Assembly: GCA_029532415.1 (NCBI GenBank)
Contig: JAQOTA010000069.1
Location: forward strand, 2,790,001-2,854,000
Direction: 5' to 3'
Origin: Marasmius tenuissimus
Lineage: Eukaryota > Basidiomycota > Agaricomycetes > Agaricales > Marasmiaceae
Length of the DNA stretch: 64,000 nucleotides
The notes below the pieces were generated by a model that was not told the origin of the DNA, ran no database searches, and was given only the letters and a program-made list of their open reading frames with translations. This document shows positions 10,440 to 20,414 of this stretch, in pieces. Every line of letters begins with the position of its first letter. Position 1 is the first letter of the stretch. The position numbers were made by a program, and so were the translations under genes.

Positions 10440-12148
10440 AGATCCATCCTCTTTGGATATCTTATCCACATTGTACCTTTTCTACCACGGGCCACAGCTT
10501 TCCGAACCGAAACACCTTTTCGGCAACTGTGACCGTTTCACAACCCTTTCATGGCTGAAGGAGGCCTCTGATTCATCTCTGGATGGATATATAGGTGTAT
10601 TCGGGACACTAGTGGCATCAGGTGATTTGGCAAGCGCGAGGGACTTGTCTCGGGGAGAATACACGCTGAACCCTACAATGACTGGGTAAGTGGTCTCTTT
10701 GCTGAAGACAAGGGCATTTTTACTTATTTAATATTGACCAGAGAATCTGAGTGAGGTTTATCCCACAGATTTCCACATGGATGTTCAAGAAATCGGGTTG
10801 TTCCAGTCATTTTGAGGCTCAATTCACGATACCGCAAACTATATTTGTCATTACGAGTCCAACTGGGGTTTCTCCCAGCTCGGAGCAACGTTCAGTCCCA
10901 CGTTCGGAGTCAGAGTCGGAGTCGGCGCCAACGCTCCTCGTTAGTCGATCTTGTCGCGTGGTTTACTGAGATCTTGCTCACGCCCAATTTTGTAGAAGCA
11001 AAAGCACGACACGGGGCACCGACCAGAATTTCACGGTTGTGAAACTGTATTCGGGAACTGTAGAGGTTAACCGGCCCGATAAATCACCCAGTTCCCTTTG
11101 TGTAAAGGTACACCCCAGCGAAGGAAAAGGCTGAGGTTTTGCAGTTGTTAACTTGATGCATTCACAAAGGCATATGTCAAAGATTATGTAGTGATAATAA
11201 GTTCGATTCCCATATGATAAATGTTTTGTGGAAACACAATGCCCGTTCACGAGACGGCGTTCCGGCCCTTAGCGCTGGTAACATACCGGTAATACAAGCC
11301 TTTTAAAGTACCGTTTTGCGCCGCTAGGAGCCGACACACTGCCTTAGAAACGGGCATTGTGTTTCCACAAGGAAATTATCGGTCGGCAATCAAAATTTTT
11401 ATCGCTAGTTAGTCTGTAAGATACACCTTTGTGAGTTCATCATGTAGGCAATCGCGAAACGTCAGCCTTTTCCTTCGTTGAGGTGTAGATTTACTGGATG
11501 AGAAAGACGTGATTTATTTGGCCGGTTAACCTTCATAGTTCCCGAATCCAGTTTCACGGCCATGAAATTCTTCTCGGTGCCCCGTGCGACAGGGACTACC
11601 GAGACCCTAGTCTCAAGGTGGAGTTATACTTTCAGAGGACGCCAGACCTAATCTATCTTACTTTTCGAAGGGATGGACAAAGCAGCTCGAATACTTCGTC
11701 GAAAGGACCTTCAATCATAGGCGATGTCATTGGGGCTATGACACTAGTAATGGCGGTGATTGCGGTGACTTTGATACGACGATCAAGACGCTGTACGTTA
11801 TTCTTTGACCGATTAAATTTCCCTTAGCGGCTCACCTAGCCACAGCACGACGACAGGGCTTTCATGTCACAGCGTTGCCTCCTCCCTCACTGAAACAGCC
11901 GACAGTTCCAGCTCTCAACTACCCACCGGCCGCAACAACGCAGGAGAAGATTAGACGAACACTAGCATCGGGGGAACCGTATCAGCGGACACGAAACATA
12001 ATTTCCTCTCCCGTAATCAAGGCTTACGCCGTTCCAAATGAATTACGTTCTGGAGATACGAGCTCAGATTCAAACTATAGTGGAGAGGCTGGCTAGGCTT
12101 GAGCATGAGTTATGTCCTCCAGAGTATGTCTCGTCTTACTCACGCTAG
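10440..12148 (+). pseudogene. Broken plus-strand copy of the mucin-like membrane family (copy I)
   Basis: This is the only family member on the plus strand. The ectodomain starts in one frame (SATVTVSQPF, about 10515) and continues after a small deletion in another (TLSWLKEASDSS to TLNPTMTG, ending at a GTAAGT donor at 10687). A stalk piece and a transmembrane segment follow at 11700-11790 (SIIGDVIGAMTLVMAVIAV). The tail is split over two frames: 11875-12096 is open in one, and the conserved end VERLARLEHELCPPEYVSS lies in another and stops at 12146-12148. A 590-bp foldback (11005-11590) sits in the middle. With at least two frame breaks the copy is most likely dead. Confidence 0.65.
11005..11590. 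repeat. Large foldback (inverted repeat, arms about 243 bp, loop 100 bp)
   Basis: The left arm (11005-11248) and right arm (11349-11590) are imperfect inverted copies of each other. Outer ends share CACGGGGCACCGA, then GGTTAACCGGCC and GAAGGAAAAGGCTGA in order. The innermost 24 bases (GTGGAAACACAATGCCCGTT and its inverse) are identical. The 100-base loop has no ORF. Such a structure can be a foldback MITE, or a partial inverted duplication. RNA read through it would form a long hairpin. Confidence 0.8.
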
Positions 12149-12322
12149 TCGGATTGTCTCGGCGGCTTGCGACACGGTCTTGATATTCATGGCTGCTACT
12201 TCAAGTACTCATGTATCGCCGAGGTATGTCGGCCTGGTTACTTTGGTATTACGGCTAAGTATACACCTTATTCGGATCCCATCCTGTCTAAACGCAGTAA
12301 ATTTTTGATTATATAAACGACT

Positions 12323-13763
12323 CTACCGTTGAGACGTCCTTGTAGAGAGATATCCCGGCGACACTTGCTCAGCCTCTATCCTCTCTAGCCTCTGCACAAT
12401 AAAATCAAACTGCTCTCGAATCTCTTCCTGGCTCATCGTCATCAACGCGTTATCAATTGAACGATGACTACGACCAAGTTGGCGAGCGACCCCACCGTGA
12501 CTGTACCTCGGAGGTGGAGTCCTGGTAGGAGTAGGATCATTGAACCGAAGAGGTGCTAAAATCGGGGGCGTTTGTGGATCAGATTGGAGTGGCGGTGAGC
12601 TCAATCGAAGCGGTATCAACCCCGGCGGTGTGTGGGATTGGGGCTGGGGCGGTGAGTCCTGATTATGAATGAACAGCTGTTGCCGGTTGTTTGGTGGGGA
12701 ATCGGGACTGCGTTCACGTTCGATCTTGAGCTGGGTTTTCAGATATTCAATTTGGGCGATCAAAGTCGAAATTTCCGTCTCCCGATCTCGCTCACGCGTG
12801 TCTCCTGAAAGGACACGAGTTGATGCAGTTCTGCTCGACTGGGGGGCCTGGGGCGACACTGAGGACGTCAGTCCAGTCATGAGTGTGGGTTCTTCGGATG
12901 AATAATAGCTGGGTCCGGCACTGGGCATATCTTCCTCCACCGGCGGCGATTCGACATTTTGTGACTTCTCTGTACGACGACAAAACAACCCAGGTGCTCT
13001 TAGAAGTTAAATAAATGCCCATAATTTTCGACGACGTACTTCCTCGATACCTCCTCCAAAGCAACAATAAAACTATGCCAGCGAGGAACGCTATAGCGCC
13101 TATCGAACCTCCAATGATCGGGCCTGTGCTTGGACCGTTGCTTGAGTCTTCGCTACAGTGAAAAAGGATGTCAGCCAGAGTGCTGAGCGGCAGATAACGG
13201 AAATCGAATGACCTGGGGTTTATGCCCGGTGAGGTGGAGATAGGCGATGTGAAGGTCTCCACCTGCGTTGGTATTGAAAGAATTCCTGTAGTACCCGATC
13301 CCCTTGGTACTAGGCTTATTACAGGTGTTGGAACAGTGCTGTCGGACATCGAATATGATCGGTCCCCATTCGTAGTCTCTACAGGTTAATTGCGTACCCT
13401 GAGTTTGAGGAGTCAAAGAAAACATTGGCCACGATGTCAAACTGCCTAGAATGAAGCCCAGTTGGTAAGTACGATTCCAGAATCTATCTAATTGCAACCA
13501 CACCCAATATTCAGCGGCGTGAAGCTCTCAGTGTCCTGTGTCAGATCTCCTGAACCGTTGATCGTCCCTCGTACGAGGATTTTTTGTTTTGAATCGTCGA
13601 TGTCAATCTTGTAGAATGCCAGGGACGGGGAGGGAGTTAATTGAGGATTCCATGCGACAGTGAAGGGCTGGGTGACCGTGACGGTTCCAATGGCAGTCCC
13701 ATCGATAGAGACCGCCCACACCGGAAGGATGGTCAACGTGAGAAAAAATGAGTATAGGCTCAC
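12323..13763 (-). CDS. Mucin-like single-pass membrane protein, subfamily 2 (copy H)
   Basis: The signal peptide (MSLYSFFLTLTILPVWAVS) leads into the ectodomain IGTVTVTQPFTVAWNP, ending at PLNIG with a GTGTGG donor near 13507. A short exon (LTSWPMFSLTPQTQ) is followed by a stalk exon (PTPVISLVPRGSGTTG...) and a transmembrane segment at about 13055-13125 (IIGGSIGAIAFLAGIVLLLL) ending WRRYRG. The 221-residue tail exon (12323-12988) has an acidic Ser-rich start, a coiled-coil stretch (RDRETEISTLIAQIEYLKTQ), Pro-rich repeats and the family C-terminus (IVQRLERIEAEQVSPGYLS). The PPxY is degenerate here (SPGY). All exons are open, so the gene looks functional. Splice sites were inferred by comparison with copies E and J. 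Confidence 0.7.
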
Positions 13764-14109
13764 AAGCCAAAGTCTAGAGGAACGAATATGAGAGTAAGGG
13801 CTGAGTACTCGGTAACTCTAGATTCTTGTCAAAACCCACAACATCATTTTTGGTCTGAAAGATACAGCACCGGGTGCTCAAGCATTAGCGATGGGAGGGG
13901 GGGAAGAACGAGCTACAAGCTTGTCGATCACCCCATGAATGATATATAGATATCATCAAACCACCCGGAATGAAGTCGCTACCCTTAGTAATAATTAACG
14001 GTATCCCGTTCTCACAAACTTCAAACTTGACGACCCGCGTGGGGATGCTTGTTGGGGAAACCAGTAATGAATTGAATTTACTGTGATTACGTGTTACTGC
14101 CAAATAGGT

Positions 14110-14682
14110 GATCGACAGTCACATACTGGACAATCTCCTCGTGCAGATGGGATCGTTATTGGAACAAGACTAGCCACACTAATAGATGAGATGAAGATTC
14201 AGTCGTCAATCCCCTGAGTCGAGTATGAACCATTCCCCACTTACACAAACAGCGATTTCATCACCACCACCTTCATCGGCATTTACGGGCGGACGGCAAG
14301 CATACCTAACAAGAATAAGATCCAGAGGATGAGAACAGTTCGGCCGGGTGGGAACAAGATACTAACTGCTGTCCAGTGAATGTATGCTGGTACCCGGCGA
14401 AAGCAACGCTCGGGGTACACGAGAAGATCCCACTAGGGTGATTACGGGTTGTCGTTAATGGTTAGACCGTCTACTATGCTGCAGTTATTGTCGTAGACGT
14501 TCCCTAGACCAACAGAGCTACGATTAGTGCCAATTCAGATGAGAAACGACGAACGTACAATGGTTTGCACCGAAAGGGCCGCCCATGCGCTTGATATTCC
14601 CGACACCGAATTCAAGACCCGGGCAGATGGCTAGTACGCCAGAGAAAAGACACAAGGAAAGGAGGGGGAACAGTGGCTTCAT
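14110..14682 (-). pseudogene. Small secreted cysteine-rich protein, frameshifted (copy SSP1)
   Basis: The start at 14682 gives a signal peptide (MKPLFPLLSLCLFSGVLA) then ICPGLEFGVGN, ending at a GTACGT donor. Exon 2 (from about 14504) encodes WNVYDNNCSIVDGLTINDNP and meets a stop exactly where the two paralogues read NPC. The homologous continuation (GIFSCTPSVAFAGYQ) is present in the next frame, consistent with a two-base deletion. Exon 3 (RYACRPPVNADEGGGDEIAV) is intact. Only this copy of the three is broken. Compare 23711-24311 and 32351-32875. Confidence 0.65.
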
Positions 14683-15400
14683 TCCAATTGGATCATGGGT
14701 TTGGAAGAGCTAGTCTGGGACCTTTCATAGACGACTGACTATTAGTATATGGTCGTAGACAAAGGTGAACCTCGTGCGCTTCTCCCGAGAAGTGGCTGTG
14801 GCAGATCACCTTGTACCCACTCCCACTCCGGTAACCAGGGGCCGTGTGTAAACTGCTTCGAGCCGGTACCGACGTCATTTCTGATCCCCACATCCCTGAA
14901 TTCCTCCCATGAACTCAAGGCCATTCCCAAAGACAGCACGCTGTCTGCGTACGACAAACTACCAGAAGACATCTTCTTCTCTGTGAGATCCTTAGCTGTT
15001 TTGTCTGGTTCGTTTTTGACTTCAATAATCCTTGGTATCCAAAAGAGACTCAGAACGCGCTCTTCAATGCCTTGTTAGGTAGTTAAGACAACGTCGCGGC
15101 CTGAGGCTGACAGAGTTTGAGGAACACAGAATAGGATTGATGCCAGATTGGCCTACTAACGGTCATGATTCCCAAGTTTCTGAAATGTATTCCGTGCGGA
15201 GACTGGACTCAGCATTTCCTGCAACGACCTCTTGCAAACAATCGCCGTAGGTCAAGGTGATAATATATGTAGTAGCTCCGCTCTCCGAAAACAAACCCAT
15301 GTTCCCTTTTTGTCACCTATGTTCACTACAAATCTCGTAGCAACCTGATCTTCGGCTGCATTAATTCTCGATGCGCAAACGTAAATCCAAGTCCTCTCGA
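14683..15400. other. Unassigned stretch
   Basis: Overlapping ORFs on both strands at 14742-15078 (76 codons minus, 109 codons plus) compete and neither shows a domain, signal peptide or family resemblance. 15080-15400 has no ORF of note. No repeat was recognised. Confidence 0.35.
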
Positions 15401-15407
15401 GCCAACG

Positions 15408-16290
15408 TTAGGACAACCTCAAAGATACATAATCCGGTGGGAGCTGTTCAGACTCTAATCGCACTACTCTCTGGGTCAGAAGTTGCAGTTGAAGTACGAC
15501 TCTGTCAAGTCCGCCTGACTGTTGAAGCTCGTCGATACCAGCACAAGTACAAGCATCACTTCTGCTGGGATCAGGATTTGAGTGAGGCCGGCTATCAGCG
15601 CGGGTATTTGTGGGGGAAGCCTCTCGCTCGGATCGAGGTCGGAGATACTCTGGTTCAGGTTGAGGCTGGCGTTTTCCAAGGACGTCATCATCAAAGCTAG
15701 CCTCCAACTCCGAGTCAATTTCAATATTCTCAAGGTGGATACGATGGCGAAGCTCGTCCTTCAGAGCTTCGGATGCTGTTGATGTCTTGCGCTCAAGGTC
15801 ATATGGCGTTACTGTGGTTGAGCCCGTAATCATGCTGGCCGTTGAATTTGATTTTGATAGCGAGAAGCTCCGTTGGGACTCTGACAAGTCTTCAGCTTAA
15901 CCCATGTTATGGGGATCAAGAAACTGGCGAAGACACGCACCACACTCTCGTAATTTCCACCTCTTCCGCCTCCTGCAGAATATTATGAGAACGGTCGCTA
16001 TGAAAGCCGCTGTGATAACAGTCACACCGGCAACGATCCCTGCGATAATCGGGGATGAGATGGTGCTGAGGCAAAGGAGAGCGTGAGCGAAGATGGATAG
16101 AAGGTGCTGTTATGGTGTAGGTGAAAGTGTGTACCTCGTGTAGGTTGTTGGTACAGCTGTTTGAGCATCGAAGTCTCTGGGTATGATATTACCGAGAAGA
16201 GAGATGGAGCTGGAACTGTAAGATTGTGTTGGAGAGAGCGCCTCGCGTCTCGGCCCGAAAGGCATGGACGCGAGGGTGGGGAACAGAAAG
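15408..16290 (-). CDS. Mucin-like membrane protein, possibly N-terminally incomplete (copy G)
   Basis: The tail exon (15408-15887) starts SESQRSFSLSKSNSTAS and ends with LTQRVVRLESEQLPPDYVS, carrying the family helix and a perfect PPxY (PPDY). The exon before it encodes a transmembrane helix at about 15965-16055 (IIAGIVAGVTVITAAFIATV) ending FCRRRKR, with a G|GTGGAA donor. Upstream is a Ser/Thr stalk (ALSPTQSYSSSSISLL) following the hydrophobic LAFLFPTLASMPFG. An ectodomain like that of the other copies is not convincingly found before 16298; a piece ending FLPVKSC near 16350 with a GTGAGT donor may belong to it. Either the N-terminus has diverged or this copy has lost it. Confidence 0.5.
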
Positions 16291-16299
16291 GCTAACACT

Positions 16300-16936
16300 G
16301 GCGGAGAGAACTCCTAATTAGCATCTGTCTCGGAGTGTATAGACTCACAGGACTTAACTGGTAAAAAGGTGGCTGATTTATCTGGGGGAGAGGAGTAAAG
16401 GTTGAATGTTTGTTTTGAGCCGGAAGTATAAGTACAAAGGCACGGGCCCGTAGCTTTAATCTATCACACGGGACTTACAGCTTTCTGTACAACTCGCTGA
16501 CAATAAGATGTGCACTTTTGTTTCGTACCAACAGCGACTCGGCAAGTCTGAGAGCGATCATGTCGCAAATACTTTGCTGTAGTCATTGACTTATCCCACA
16601 GTCCACTTTCGATTCACGGTTTCTCAGTGCTCACTGGTCAGTTTTTCCTCGTCTAATCCGATATTTAGAGTAAATATTGTATTCTTTTTTCGGTGCTGCA
16701 TGTTCTTATCAATCGAAAACTTCTCACAAATCAAGTCTTCAAAGTGAATTCATGAAGTCAAACAGTGCAGGGGATGCAATTATTACTGTACTTATAAGTA
16801 ACAGTACAGACTATCATTGCCGCTCATAAAAATATCTATGGGTAGTACTTTCGCGTCGCAATTCAAGCTCCATCTGAGTGCTGTATATGGCTTTAACTCC
16901 GCTGGTCGGATCGGAAATTCTACCAAAATCCGACCC
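16300..16936. other. Intergenic, nothing recognised apart from a possible exon
   Basis: A possible exon on the minus strand near 16350-16410 (FNLYSSPPDKSATFLPV) may be the 5' part of the preceding entry. The rest (16450-16930) is AT-rich with no ORF, repeat or RNA gene that I can see. Confidence 0.3.
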
Positions 16937-18349
16937 CTAGGCCTGTAAATCCTCAACCCTAACATCCCTCCGATTGTCGGTCACGACAAATTCAGTGGGA
17001 GTAATTTGCGTGTAAAGTGCGTCTCGTCCAACGCCCGGGGTGTCCATCCGCCTCCTGGTCTCTTCTTCGATTTGTTTCCATGGATTACGGTGACCCGTGA
17101 TTATAAATACAACGCCGTCCCAAACAAAGCGCGGGCACTGTTTGAACCAAGATACCACGTTCCGGCGTTTGCAGTAAGCCAGCTTCAAGGCCAACCATAA
17201 TGGCTCGATGGCAGTCCCTACTGCGAGCAGCTGGGTATCCGATAAATCAGTGACTCTATGTGCACTTGAAACCATTACTTACCTGTCCATATCCTAAGAG
17301 TTTGAAGCTGTCTTTCTCAGGAGGGTTGCTATCGTCACCTGTGAGCTCTACGCGAACCCAGTAGAAATACCAGCGTGGGTCCAACAGCCAGATGAGGAGT
17401 GAGTTTGCCCATACAAAGTAGCATATGAGCACTGTATATGGGAATATCCATGGATGAGACCGTGTTATGACGTCCCTATCAGATTCGATCAGAAGGAAGC
17501 GGTAAGAAGGAAATGAGCGTAATCAACTAGTTGACTGACCACTGAGATATCACGAAGGACTTGATTGCCCTCCCCAAACGCTGAACAATAGAGATATCTT
17601 TCTTCTTCGACATGTGGCGCCTGTACTCCCCTCGAATGTCTTTGAAGTGTCGGACGAGATAAATGATCCACACCAAGGGAATGAGGAACATCAAGTCAAT
17701 AACAAGAGATAGCTTGTTGACAGTTGTGAACATTTTGTAGGTGAGCCATCCGTTGGTACTTGGCTTGCATTTTTGAAAGACAGGGCCTAGGTAGATCAAT
17801 AAGTCGAAAACAATCCACCATATCAGCATGATGATCGTAATTATGCACGTCCTATGCTTCACTGACTCCAGGGAGCGGTAGAGACGGTTTGGCCTCTTTC
17901 GGAGGAAACGAAAGATGGTCGAATAGATGAGGTAGAGAGAGACGGGTGAGATGGTTAGAGTGAGAGCGAAGTGAGCGTCAGCGATCGATATCTTATTATC
18001 TTGGGCGACGCCTAGCAGGGAGACTGCCGAGCATACAAGGACTGAAGTTCTGGAGAAGTAAGACTTTCACAGCTGATTTGACGGCCTCGGAGTCGGACCA
18101 TGCAATGAGCATGGCTTTTAAAGCGAGTCAGTTATTGACTCGGCTCGAAATAGACTACAGGCGTCGTACCTATGCATATATTTGCAATGAAAGCTTCGTA
18201 GTGAGAGATGAGCCCCAGGAAGTTCGGCGAATAGACTATGGGAAGCACATACTAGCCAGCCGAACAGCAAACCCTTGCATATCCTGATCTCTATTACTTT
18301 CTGCCATGCCAAGAAGGTATCCTGCATAATCATTTTGGTCGTCCGACAT
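16937..18349 (-). CDS. Polytopic membrane protein of unknown function
   Basis: Start at 18349 (MSDDQNDYAGYLLGMAESN). A 59-nt intron (GTATGT...CGAAG) joins it to a short exon (FIANICI), and a 55-nt intron (GTACGA...AAAAG) joins that to AMLIAWSDSEAVKSAV. The long exon (about 18060-17530) has three or more hydrophobic segments (LVCSAVSLLGVAQ, FALTLTISPVSLYLIY, CIITIIMLIWWIVFDLLIYL, LSLVIDLMFLIPLVWIIYLV). Another exon carries FPYTVLICYFVWANSLLIWL. The last exon (about 17214-16937) is cytosolic, ending VEDLQA. The pattern fits an uncharacterised seven-helix-type family frequent in Agaricomycetes. The frame appears to shift by one base near 18070 (VKS to YFSRTS), so this allele may be damaged or an intron may be misread. 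Confidence 0.55.
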
Positions 18350-19330
18350 TGTGTTCAGACTGATTGTTTGGTAATTAAAAATTGGGGAGAGAGATGATGT
18401 TCTCAGAATGAGGCCATTCTGCTTAGATATACCTCAAGGGGTCAGCGCTTGACATGCCTAAAGTTGGAGTCAAAGCTTGTCCTATCTTTGATGAGAATGG
18501 CTAGGCACTGATTATATTTCTGGAAGCATTGAACGGGAGGAGCAAAACAGAGACGGGGCACTAATGATTGGTTGATTCGGAAGCTCCAGGTGGAGATTTT
18601 GGGGTACTAGGGCGCTCCGCCCGCCCTAAAATGGATTGGAGTCGTCTTCTCGTGAATGGTTTGATCAGAGATCAAACTAGATGCAGCCATAAATATAGTA
18701 CACAGCCAAAAATTTCGACCTTCACCTCAGTAATCTTTCAGAACACGGCTACATCAGGGGAAGGTTAATCCGTGATTCGGTCCTGCGTGAGGTCTGAAGA
18801 TGTGAGGTTAAACGGACGGAAGCTCGCGCGCACCGCCGAAGGTATTTTTAATTGTGTCAAGGACCTACACTGTGGCACGGTGCCTGAATGAAAGTCTAGG
18901 AGGGCCTGGGGCCGAGGTACCTCTCTGAATCTTTCCGTGGAAAGATGTGCCCATTAGCCTGCCCTGACGCGGCGTGCCTGCGATTTTATCTTAATTTACC
19001 CTCTTTGTCAACTGTTCATCTTTCTCCGAAACTGTTAAGAAGATGGTTGCAGTATGGTTCTCTGGAAAAATGTCAAAATGCAATCTTAGTGTAACAACAT
19101 TCTATAGTAGCTCTTTCTCACTTTTGAGATGAAAATCCTTCAAACATGGATCTGTGATATTTCTATCCCACTTCCCTAGCTCTTTTCACATATGTTTTGA
19201 CCCACCTTCTCTCATCCCCTTGAGGATTAGTCTAAAGCTTTCCGTGAGATGAACATTAAATATTGGACCTTGAGCTGGATGAGCTTGTGAACATTGCGGG
19301 TACTGATATGAGCTGCAGACATGCACTTTT
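18350..19330. other. Intergenic, becoming AT-rich
   Basis: No convincing gene. From about 19,000 the composition changes: CpG dinucleotides become rare and the sequence turns AT-rich up to 23.1 kb, marking old, presumably methylated and deaminated DNA. Confidence 0.35.
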
Positions 19331-19339
19331 GTCCATACT

Positions 19340-19800
19340 TAGTCTAATTCACAGGAAGTTGGGTTGAATTCATTGGAGAGGGCTGTCTGTGCACCAGGTT
19401 GCTGACAATTTGTGCCTGCCTCTTGAACTTGAGGGCTTGTGTCTTTCCATCCCAAATATTTGTTGTCCTTGGTTGTATCCAAGGTGCTATATGTTGAAAC
19501 ACCAGTAGGAATGGTAACTGAAGGTGTCACCGGCCTTGGGGCTTGGAAGGTACACAGATATTTGGGTCAAGTTTGAATGATTTGACCAGCACTGTGAGGC
19601 TGAAAAGCAAAGTTGAAGGTTCAAATATCCTTCAGGATGGAAAGTGTTGTTCCCAGAGTACATGGATCTTAAGGTTAGTTGGAGTGGCATCATCAAGGGC
19701 TATCCATTGAACAAGGATCATAGCATAAATTGCAGGATAGAAGGTACATACTACGCTAAGCCTACTGCCACCTCATGGATTTGATCAAGATGGCCACTGT
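19340..19800 (-). pseudogene. Fossil of a subfamily-2 membrane-protein gene (copy M)
   Basis: The segment is collinear with the transmembrane and tail part of copy E (30774-31280). The plus strand reads GAAGGTACATACTACGCT at 19740, where copy E has GAAGGTACGTACTGCGCT at 31225. TTTGATCAAGATGGCCACTGTG matches the corresponding stretch of E. On the minus strand VTPSVTIPTGVS aligns with VTPSTTIDTAVS of E. Differences are enriched for CG to CA/TG, as expected of 5-methylcytosine decay. The frames are broken, so this is a relic. Confidence 0.55.
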
Positions 19801-20414
19801 GACCTACTATAAGTCTCCAAATGAGAAAATACTATTTTCCCATCAGGAGTTTCAGACTTTGATGGTTGTAGATGGTTGCAGGTGGTACCACCCCAAACCA
19901 TCAAGGGAAATCTAGGAATTGACAATTGGCAATCTAAATCAATTTTCCTGACAATCTAATTTTCTGGAGCTCTGTCAAACCACACTTCTGTTGAGTTTTT
20001 CATACAAACACCTCCAGTTAGATCATAAACTCATTCTTTCAAGCTCTAAAGCTCATTTTCTTACCCTGTGCGTGCTACACAATGCCAACAACATAGCCTT
20101 TTGGTCAGATCTCGACCTGCTGTCACAGGTTACAGTCAACCTGTGGGTTTTAGGTATTCATAGTGAGTTTTATGGAGGTCCCTGCCAAACAAGGTAATAA
20201 ATCTCATTTATTTAAATCAAATGAAGCTAGATACATTCATTTCTAGTGCTTACCAGGTGCATACCTACCAAAAACCTGAAGTGATGCCATTGCCAGCCAT
20301 ATACAACCTGACCCGTATAAATTGTGAGTCACCAAAACTCAACCCACACCTGCACCTGGCAGCAGGTTGACCTGCAACCCAGGGGTGACCTGCTGGACCT
20401 GGAATGCTGTTCCC

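Noticed and set aside
15371..15700. Plus-strand ORF of 109 codons
   Set aside because: Antisense to the tail exon of copy G, which carries the conserved PPDY end; no signal or domain.
18240..18265. 17-nt intron in the polytopic membrane gene
   Set aside because: Far below fungal minimum; a 59-nt intron using the same donor gives a better membrane helix.
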